Positions 8,036 through 14,202 of a DNA stretch of 60,825 bases are shown piece by piece (within the stretch, counting starts at the first letter, position 1; each line of letters begins with the position of its first letter). A model generated the notes under the pieces. It was not told where the DNA came from. It saw only the letters and a list, made by a program, of their open reading frames with translations, and searched no databases. The DNA comes from SFWF01 sp045638145 (GTDB lineage Bacteria; Bacillota; Clostridia; Oscillospirales; Acutalibacteraceae): the NCBI GenBank assembly GCA_045638145.1, contig JAZUAU010000020.1:1-60825 (forward strand), in the 5' to 3' direction. The position numbers and the translations under genes are program-made.

Positions 8036-8476
8036 TTAGTATGAGGGAACTTTGGGAATTAAGTTCCAAGGCTGCTTCAAAAGGTGCATGTCTTGCTCGG
8101 AAATTTGGTATTTCCAAGAAGAATTTGTACCTGATATAACAAGAACATAGGACAAATCGGGGTATTCCTTTACCGAATAAACTATCCAAATTATTCCCTC
8201 CATTTCGGTTTCGGTATAAAAAGAACCCATAAGCTTGTCGGGAGTCAGCGAATCGGTATCGGGGTCTCGCTTATCATAAAGTAATGTTGCACCGGCGGTT
8301 TGGAGAATAAGATCGCCTTTATAAAAGCCCGTGGCTTTTTGCATATTAGAATTCGTAGAGGCCGCCTTCCTTGAGGAATGGGAAGAATTGTCGGTATCGT
8401 AGGCTGTTTTATCGCTACAACCCAATAGTGTGAGCAAAAGAATTGTTGATAAAATAATTGCGAAAAGCTTTCTCAT
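8036..8476 (-). CDS. Putative lipoprotein of unknown function
   Basis: 146 aa with a lipoprotein signal: basic MRK, a hydrophobic stretch, then the lipobox LLGC with the modified cysteine at residue 20. A Ser/Asn-rich spacer of about 25 residues follows, then a small domain with a GFYKGDLIL strand, a TEMEGIIWIVYSV strand and a YPDLSYVLVISG strand, suggesting a compact beta fold. The start has a clear ribosome site (GGAGGGTGTTTGT before ATG). I do not recognise the domain. It stands alone, between the deacetylase and cysK, and is probably anchored on the outer face of the membrane. Confidence 0.7.
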   Translation of the reverse strand: MRKLFAIILSTILLLTLLGCSDKTAYDTDNSSHSSRKAASTNSNMQKATGFYKGDLILQTAGATLLYDKRDPDTDSLTPDKLMGSFYTETEMEGIIWIVYSVKEYPDLSYVLVISGTNSSWKYQISEQDMHLLKQPWNLIPKVPSY

Positions 8477-8548
8477 ACAAACACCCTCCGTAATTTTTTG
8501 TAGCTGTATTATTATAAAATATTCTCAAACATAAATCAATTTGACCCT

Positions 8549-9445
8549 CTAATAATATCCTTCTACCGACAAATATCTCGTGCCTGAATCGGGGAAGATA
8601 ACAACTGCCGTCTTGCCATGGTTTTCGGCTCTTGCCATAACCTTTTTTGCTGCCGCGTATGCTGCGCCCGATGAAATTCCGACAAGAAGGCCTTTTTCTT
8701 TAGCAAGAGCTTTGCCTGCGGCATATGCCTCTTGGTCCAAAACGGTTACAACCTCGGAAAGCACCGACAAATCAAGCAGCTCGGGAACGAATCCCGCGCC
8801 TATACCCTGAATTTTGTGAGCTCCCTTAACACCGCCTGAGAGGACAGGGGAAGAGGCAGGCTCAACCCCGATTACCTTTATATCGGGGTTCTGTTCTTTA
8901 AGATACCGACCGATGCCGGTAACGGTTCCGCCCGTGCCGATTGCCGAGATTAAAATATCAACCTTGCCGTCACAGTCACGCCATATTTCGGGTCCTGTTG
9001 TCTCATAGTGGGCGAGTGCGTTTGCAGGATTAGAAAACTGTCCTATAATAATGCCACCTAGAGTGTCGGCAAGCTCATTCGCCTTGTCTATCGAGCCCTG
9101 CATACCGAGAGCACCGTCGGTGAGAATTACTTCTGCGCCAAAAGCTTCTATCAGCTTTATCCGTTCTTTCGACATAGTTTCCGGCATAGTAATTATTATA
9201 CGGTATCCGCGCGAAACACCCACCGCCGCAAGACCTATACCGGTGTTTCCACTCGTAGGCTCAATAATTGTACCGCCTTTTTGAAGCTTACCACTTTTTT
9301 CAGCCTCATTAATCATAAATAAAGCAGCGCGCTCCTTTGTGGAGCCGGCAGGATTCACAAATTCAAGCTTGGCTAAAATCCCGCTTTCAAGCTTAAAAAG
9401 AGGAGTAGAGCCGATAAGCTCACTGAAATCTTTAATCACTTTCAA
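8549..9445 (-). CDS. cysK: Cysteine synthase (O-acetylserine sulfhydrylase)
   Basis: PLP-dependent cytoplasmic enzyme that makes L-cysteine from O-acetyl-L-serine and sulfide. It is 298 aa, close to the CysK norm. The PLP lysine lies in NPAGSTKERAA near residue 37, where most CysK proteins have PGGSVKDR. The substrate loop TSGNTGIG is near 64, the phosphate-cup glycines GTGGTVTGIG near 171, and GISSGAAYAAA near 256 holds the serine that contacts the pyridine nitrogen. The start at 9445 is preceded by a long AT-rich gap without a riboswitch I recognise. No serine acetyltransferase gene is adjacent. Confidence 0.92.
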   Translation of the reverse strand: MKVIKDFSELIGSTPLFKLESGILAKLEFVNPAGSTKERAALFMINEAEKSGKLQKGGTIIEPTSGNTGIGLAAVGVSRGYRIIITMPETMSKERIKLIEAFGAEVILTDGALGMQGSIDKANELADTLGGIIIGQFSNPANALAHYETTGPEIWRDCDGKVDILISAIGTGGTVTGIGRYLKEQNPDIKVIGVEPASSPVLSGGVKGAHKIQGIGAGFVPELLDLSVLSEVVTVLDQEAYAAGKALAKEKGLLVGISSGAAYAAAKKVMARAENHGKTAVVIFPDSGTRYLSVEGYY

Positions 9446-9753
9446 AATATCACTTCCAAAAGAGTTTTAATTATTTTACCACAAATGAGAGGTATTAGTC
9501 AATTAATATATAGTGTACGTTCGTAACCTGCAAACTGCTATGAAGGTTCCAATTTTGTCTTTTTTTCATTTTTATAAAAAATCTAAAAAATTCTTAAAAA
9601 AACTATTGCATTTCTGTTTTTTCTGTGATAGAATAAAACAGACGAAGTATGGGGCGTATTATATCTTTTTTTGATTACGTATCTCATACTGTTTCTTTCC
9701 CGACATGGTGTCGGATATAATTTGTATACATAAGGTATAGGAGGAAATTTCAA
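9446..9753. other. Divergent AT-rich intergenic region
   Basis: This stretch separates cysK (minus) from the secreted cohesin-like gene (plus). It holds a good plus-strand promoter (9606-9634) and a small leader hairpin CCGACA-TGG-TGTCGG at 9700-9714. I see no coding sequence. Confidence 0.7.
9606..9634 (+). promoter_or_regulatory. Sigma-A-type promoter for the secreted cohesin-like gene
   Basis: TTGCAT and TAGAAT are 17 bases apart, about 120 bases upstream of the start codon, giving a long leader that contains the 9700-9714 hairpin. Confidence 0.65.
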
Positions 9754-10860
9754 ATGCGCAATCTGAAGAAAATTATTGCTGTAGTAGTAACTCTTGTAAT
9801 GCTCTTTGCAGTAGCAAGTGTTTCTGCATCTGCAGCAACAGCACCCAAATTCGCTCTCTATGGAAGATCCGAAGCAGGCTTTACGGATGTGAGCGCTGAC
9901 GAGACACCCGAGTACTATGAACTTGAGGTGTATCTTGAAAACGGAGACGAGGTTGGAGCTATTGAGGGTGTTATAACCTATGACCCAACTATTTTCCAGT
10001 ATGTTGCAACAGCTTCCGAGCTTGGCGATGCACTCGATAACGGTTCTAATACTATGGCAAACAGTATTGAATTAGTTGAAGAAGGAAAGCTTAAGTTTGT
10101 TGGTATTTCCAACACTAGCGGAACCTGGTTTGTGCTTAAGTTTACGGTAGGCGGTGCTGGTTCAACAAGCTTTAGTCTTTCAGCCAAAGCTGCTAACGCT
10201 ACGGGAACAGCCTATCTTGATGTTCAAGCCAACGGATCTGCTGCCACTATTACAGACGAGGATCTTATCAATGTTAAGGGTGCAGCAATTCTTGTAAACG
10301 AGAATAGTGCAGTAACTCAGGATCTCACCTTCAAGGTTGAGATTGATGACACTCTCGTTGCAGATTACGTTGAAGAATACGGTGAGATTTCAGAGGTTGG
10401 CGTTCTTATGATGTTCACTAAGAGACTTGCTCAGGGACGCAGAGAGCTCACTCTTGCACTTGGAAACGCTGAGGGTCTTGTAGTTGCCAAGAAGGCAACT
10501 GCAGATGCAAATGATTTTACCGTTGACCTCAAGAATATAAAAGAAAACGCAATGGGTGTTAACATTTCTGCCAGAGCTTATATCTCCTTTACCAAGGATG
10601 ATACTACTACCACTATCTACAGCAAAAACTTTGACAACGCTATGGAAACAAACGCAGGTTATGGTCGCGAGACTGTTATCGGCGTAGCTTTAGATGCAAT
10701 TATAGCAGGCGAGTATAAATGTGATGACACAGCTCGCGTAGAAGAAATTTTAGCGATTGCTAATGAGGCTCTCAGCACTCATAAGCTTACCGGTGACAAC
10801 AGAACCAAGGTTCTCCAGTTTATCGGTGAATGTTACGATTCTACTGCTGCAAACCAATAA
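9754..10860 (+). CDS. Secreted protein with cohesin-like beta domain
   Basis: 368 aa with a classical signal peptide (basic MRNLKK, hydrophobic core to about residue 24, SASAAT cleavage zone). Residues 30-165 contain a cohesin-like jelly roll: a valuable pattern is GAIEGVITYDPTIFQYV (near 69), a glycine/serine-rich GGAGSTSFSLSAKAANATG (near 132) and alternating beta strands. The central part (170-310) is more beta-rich sequence with FKVEIDD and GVLMMFTKR. The final 50 residues are helical. No LPxTG anchor, dockerin or S-layer repeat is present, so it is released or held by a partner. The next two genes, a 40-residue peptide and a lipoprotein, follow closely and may form one unit with it. Confidence 0.65.
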   Translation: MRNLKKIIAVVVTLVMLFAVASVSASAATAPKFALYGRSEAGFTDVSADETPEYYELEVYLENGDEVGAIEGVITYDPTIFQYVATASELGDALDNGSNTMANSIELVEEGKLKFVGISNTSGTWFVLKFTVGGAGSTSFSLSAKAANATGTAYLDVQANGSAATITDEDLINVKGAAILVNENSAVTQDLTFKVEIDDTLVADYVEEYGEISEVGVLMMFTKRLAQGRRELTLALGNAEGLVVAKKATADANDFTVDLKNIKENAMGVNISARAYISFTKDDTTTTIYSKNFDNAMETNAGYGRETVIGVALDAIIAGEYKCDDTARVEEILAIANEALSTHKLTGDNRTKVLQFIGECYDSTAANQ

Positions 10861-10880
10861 TTTAACGGAGGTATTTAGAA

Positions 10881-11003
10881 ATGAAAGAACTTTTTTCTGA
10901 AGCTGAAGTTGAATTCACCCTTCTTTCAGCACTTGAAGATATATTATCTGCCAGCGGCGAAAACCTTGGCGATCCCGGCGACGGTTGGGATGAATGGAAC
11001 TAA
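10881..11003 (+). CDS. Small conserved-type peptide of 40 aa, C-terminal Gly/Asp/Trp tail
   Basis: A short open frame with a perfect ribosome site (GGAGG, 10 bases before ATG) in the 160-base gap between the secreted protein and the lipoprotein. The N-terminal half is amphipathic and acidic (EAEVEFTLLSALEDILSASG), the end is GDPGDGWDEWN. The layout recalls small Clostridia peptides that begin with a helical E-V-L segment, have a xxASG turn and end in Asp/Gly/Trp. It could be a secreted-protein companion or a precursor peptide; there is no visible maturation enzyme nearby. Confidence 0.6.
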   Translation: MKELFSEAEVEFTLLSALEDILSASGENLGDPGDGWDEWN

Positions 11004-11022
11004 CTTTGTGAGGTAATAAGCA

Positions 11023-11382
11023 ATGTTTAAAAGACTTAGTGTGTTATTGCTTGCACTTCTCGTCTCTGTATGCGTTATTGCTTGTACTAAGAAAGTAGAA
11101 ACTGAAACAGGAAATTCTGCTGACCTTTCTTCAAATGACACATCATCGGTACATTCCGGAAAACCCGGAGTAAATTTTGATGATGCAGAGGATATGACTT
11201 CTTCTGAATTTGAAAAAATTGAAAGTGAGACTATGAATCCCAGTAACGTTGAGATTACTGACACGTCCTCTGAAGAAGCTTCATCTGAAACCTCTTCAAA
11301 CGTAACTTCATCCGAAGTTACTTCATCAGATACTTCCTCAGAAGTTGTGTCTTCACGACCGGGCATGACTAATTTCCATTAA
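11023..11382 (+). CDS. Small Ser/Thr/Glu-rich lipoprotein
   Basis: 119 aa. The N-terminus is a lipoprotein signal with a hydrophobic core and the lipobox VIAC, cysteine at residue 21. The mature part is almost entirely low complexity: serine, threonine, glutamate and aspartate, with repeated SSE and TSSE units near residues 84-112, then a short basic tail (RPGMTNFH). It has no folded domain I can see, so it may be a surface spacer or a decoy for glycosylation. It starts 19 bases after the 40-residue peptide gene and ends before a strong terminator, so it closes that small operon. Confidence 0.7.
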   Translation: MFKRLSVLLLALLVSVCVIACTKKVETETGNSADLSSNDTSSVHSGKPGVNFDDAEDMTSSEFEKIESETMNPSNVEITDTSSEEASSETSSNVTSSEVTSSDTSSEVVSSRPGMTNFH

Positions 11383-11414
11383 TTATACCATTCCTCAAAC
11401 AGTACCTATAATTA

Positions 11415-11449
11415 ACCCTCCGCTTAATGCGGAGGGTTTGTTTCTTTTC
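11415..11449 (+). terminator. Terminator after the Ser-rich lipoprotein
   Basis: ACCCTCCGC and GCGGAGGGT form a 9-bp stem with a TTAAT loop, followed by a T-rich tail. Confidence 0.85.
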
Positions 11450-11533
11450 TTCAATTCAAAGGATATTTACTTATTGAAAGAAAATTGTGAATGTGGTAAA
11501 ATATGTATGCAAGAAATAAAGGAGTGTTGCTTT

Positions 11534-12544
11534 GTGAAAAAACTGTTATCTTTTCTTTTAGTACTGCTTCTCGTGTTCTCTCTTGTTGCTTGCAGTTCCG
11601 AGACCGAGAAGACGGCTTCGTCCCAGCCCGATTCATTCGTTACCTCTTCCACCTCAAGCGATGATATTGTACGTGATCCCAAAACCGACGGGGCAACACC
11701 GCTTCTTTATAAAATTTCGGATAAAAACGGTAACTATTGTTATCTCTTCGGTTCTGTTCACGTGGGCGAGGACTGGATGTATCCGCTGCCCGATTACGTT
11801 TTAGAAGCATTTAATGAGTCAACCGCTCTTGCACTTGAAGTTGATGTTACTAAATACGAAAAAGATACCGAACACGCAACAAATTCCTTGCTTGCCTACG
11901 TTTACAGAGATGGAACTACCATTCGGGACCATATATCCGAGGAGCTGTATAACGAAGCCGTTGCAATTATGAAGGATACTGTCTTTGCCTCTATGCTTCC
12001 CACTTTAGAATACATAATGCCGGCATTTTGGGAGCAGATTATTACTCAGACCTATTATGAAAGCCTCGGCTTTGATTTTCAAAAAGGTGTCGACAGACAC
12101 CTTGTGAAGCTCGCAAAGGAAGCGAATAAACCTATTTATGATGTTGAAGATGCTTTGGAACACGCTACCTTCCAGGCGAAGTTTAGCGAAGAGCTTCAGG
12201 AACTTATTCTCAAGGATGCAGTTGAATCATACAAAGCGGATTCCGAAGAGCTGCTTACCGCTGTAGAAGAGCTTATTACTGCTTGGGCGCTTGGTGAGCC
12301 CGACCTTTTAATTCCGTTGCTAAAAGAATCAAAATTTGAAAATGCCGAGGAAGAAAGGCTTTATGAAGAGTATAACGAGGCTGTGCTAACGGTTCGTGAC
12401 CGCATTATGGCAGACTACATAATGGATGTGATAAAGCGCGGTGAAAAGGTTTTTGTTACCGTTGGAGCAGCACATATAGTCGGAGACGAATCGGTTAGCG
12501 GAATGCTTAAAAACGCAGGCTATACAGTAGAAATAGTAAAATAA
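11534..12544 (+). CDS. TraB/GumN (PrgY) family lipoprotein
   Basis: I place the start at the GTG at 11534, 9 bases after AAAGGAG, because it gives a clean lipoprotein signal (VKKLLSFLLV..LVAC, cysteine near residue 19). The open frame extends further upstream but over the terminator. The mature part matches the TraB/GumN family: LFGSVHVGEDWMYPLPDYV near 75, ALEVDV near 101, and the closing VTVGAAHIVGDESV near 318. The two paired GS.H and GAAH motifs are thought to form a metal or catalytic site of a protease-like fold; some relatives inhibit pheromone signals. Function here unknown. A bidirectional terminator follows. Confidence 0.82.
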   Translation: MKKLLSFLLVLLLVFSLVACSSETEKTASSQPDSFVTSSTSSDDIVRDPKTDGATPLLYKISDKNGNYCYLFGSVHVGEDWMYPLPDYVLEAFNESTALALEVDVTKYEKDTEHATNSLLAYVYRDGTTIRDHISEELYNEAVAIMKDTVFASMLPTLEYIMPAFWEQIITQTYYESLGFDFQKGVDRHLVKLAKEANKPIYDVEDALEHATFQAKFSEELQELILKDAVESYKADSEELLTAVEELITAWALGEPDLLIPLLKESKFENAEEERLYEEYNEAVLTVRDRIMADYIMDVIKRGEKVFVTVGAAHIVGDESVSGMLKNAGYTVEIVK

Positions 12545-12549
12545 ATAAA

Positions 12550-12578
12550 ACCCGTGATAACACAAAGTTATCACGGGT
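12550..12578. terminator. Bidirectional terminator between convergent genes
   Basis: ACCCGTGATAAC / GTTATCACGGGT is a perfect 12-bp stem with ACAAA loop, placed between the TraB-like gene (plus) and the exporter gene (minus). Confidence 0.8.
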
Positions 12579-12592
12579 TCATTGTTGTATTA

Positions 12593-13093
12593 TTAGAACA
12601 GTGCAGGTATTCCATATGATAGAAGCGACATAATAACGCCTGCCATAATAACACCGAGGGTAATAACCCAAATAGACCTTAGGAACTTTACATTAAGTGC
12701 ATTCGCAACGAGAGCGCCCGTCCAAGCACCGGTGCCGGGTAGGGGAATACCGACGAATAAGAGCAGTCCGAGTGCGCTTGCCGCATCAACCTTTGCGCTC
12801 TTTTTTTGCGCTTTTTCATCAAGCTTCGTAACAGCCTTGCCAAGCCATAAAAAGTTTGTTTTCTTTATATAGTCGAATATTTTTCTTATAAAGAGAAGCA
12901 CAAAGGGGATGGGAAGCATATTTCCGATTACACAAATAGGAAATGCGGTGAGTAGTGGCACGCCGAGAATACTTGCGGCGATAAGCCCACCTCTGAGCTC
13001 CAAAACGGGGAGAGCAGATATTAAAAATATGACAATCTCTGCGGGTATGGCAGATTTTAAGCTTTCGGTTATTGATGTTACTATTCCGTCCAC
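12593..13093 (-). CDS. Small multidrug-export family membrane protein (COG2426/PF06695)
   Basis: 166 aa with four or five hydrophobic segments. Family markers are LPVLELRGGLIAA near residue 28 and the GIPLPGTGAWTGALVA loop near 114, which form a two-fold pseudosymmetric re-entrant helix pair. The name small multidrug export protein is historical and the substrate is unproven. The start is GTG with a CGGAGGTATTACC ribosome site, inside the last codons of the upstream membrane MoCF-like gene (13-base overlap), so it is translationally coupled and forms the last gene of the nifS-thiI-cinA/sortase operon. Confidence 0.82.
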   Translation of the reverse strand: MDGIVTSITESLKSAIPAEIVIFLISALPVLELRGGLIAASILGVPLLTAFPICVIGNMLPIPFVLLFIRKIFDYIKKTNFLWLGKAVTKLDEKAQKKSAKVDAASALGLLLFVGIPLPGTGAWTGALVANALNVKFLRSIWVITLGVIMAGVIMSLLSYGIPALF

Positions 13094-14187
13094 GGTAATA
13101 CCTCCGAAATTATTTTAACAAGGTCATTCGGCATTTCGCCGCCCATTATCGGCAGATAAACGAGATAGTAGGCGAGAAGTCCAAAGCATATGAGCAAAAG
13201 TATCGTGATGACGAGTAGTGCGATATTAGAGCCGTTTCGGCGACGGCGGTGTCTCTTTGATAGATGTGGTGCTTCGGTTTCATCTTCCTCTGCAAAGTGA
13301 CTTGTCATAGTCACAAAGCCGTCCGAGCTACTTATAATATCATTTGCATATTCCTTTTCGCTCGGTGCCTCGTCTTCGGATTTTGGCTGATGAACGGGCT
13401 CTTCGTCAAGGGCAATTTCCTCTGTCGGTTTTTCGTGGAGTTCTTCTGAAACCACTCCCTCCAATATGGGAGCAACTGTGGGAGTTTCCTCCGAGACTTC
13501 TGCAGTTGTGGCATCTTTTGTCTCTGTATTTTCTTCGGTGGAAGCCGTAGCCGCAGGTATGCTCACGGGTGCCGAAACACCGCTTGCGAAAGTAACAGCA
13601 ATGCCCTCAGCGGTTGAAACTACTGTATCTGCAGCTGCAAACTCTTGTCGGGCAGAGTTTAAAATATTAGAGCCGTCTATAATCGGGTTGTGCTCGCTTT
13701 CATGGCGCATACGCTCGTTAAAGGCCTCAACCTGGTTGATATCAAATATATACTGATGAATATAAAGACGCATAACCTCGTGACGGAGTGCACGGTCGGA
13801 CGATACCATAATTATCGACTGCTTTCCGCTCTCCAAAATACATCCGCCATACTGACCCGATTTTGTAACGAGGGGAAGTGAGCCTGCAGGAGCCTTGATT
13901 TCTTCCGCATCCATTATCGAATAAGCCGCCTTGTCAACAGCCTTATAATCATATCCGATAGATGAGCATACAATTTCAACACCGTTTTTCTCACCCAAAA
14001 GGTCGGAAACGATAAGGATGATTCGGCTGCGATCAACGTCGCGGGCAAGTGCGGTCACAAGCTCCTTCGGGGTCTCGACCTTATCCTTGAAGATTCTCAT
14101 ACGGCAGCAACCGCTGAGATTAAACTCAAGCTCAAAATCGCTGGAGGTCTTGTAGTATATAATGTCTAATTTTAAGTTTGTCATCAT
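13081..14187 (-). CDS. Membrane-anchored protein with an N-terminal domain resembling a degenerate MoCF/CinA domain
   Basis: 368 aa. Residues 1-165 are soluble and look like a diverged MoCF domain: ELVTALARDVDRSRIILIVSDL parallels KALITTALSRSDILLIIGG of the neighbouring fusion protein, and SGQYGGCILESGKQSIIMVSSD parallels its GLCPGISLSINNKRVVLLPY. A disordered Glu/Pro/Thr-rich region (170-325) follows, then KRHRRRR and a single membrane helix (near 333-356), and a short outside tail. So the folded part is cytoplasmic and the anchor C-terminal. The homology is my reading of short stretches and is uncertain. It lies between the CinA-sortase gene and the exporter, 15 bases after the former. Confidence 0.5.
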   Translation of the reverse strand: MMTNLKLDIIYYKTSSDFELEFNLSGCCRMRIFKDKVETPKELVTALARDVDRSRIILIVSDLLGEKNGVEIVCSSIGYDYKAVDKAAYSIMDAEEIKAPAGSLPLVTKSGQYGGCILESGKQSIIMVSSDRALRHEVMRLYIHQYIFDINQVEAFNERMRHESEHNPIIDGSNILNSARQEFAAADTVVSTAEGIAVTFASGVSAPVSIPAATASTEENTETKDATTAEVSEETPTVAPILEGVVSEELHEKPTEEIALDEEPVHQPKSEDEAPSEKEYANDIISSSDGFVTMTSHFAEEDETEAPHLSKRHRRRRNGSNIALLVITILLLICFGLLAYYLVYLPIMGGEMPNDLVKIISEVLPWTE

Positions 14188-14202
14188 AGTAAAAAGCCCC
14201 CT

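Noticed and set aside
9446..9753. Possible T-box or S-box riboswitch before cysK
   Set aside because: No T-box sequence, specifier loop or SAM-type kink-turn pattern was found on the minus strand.
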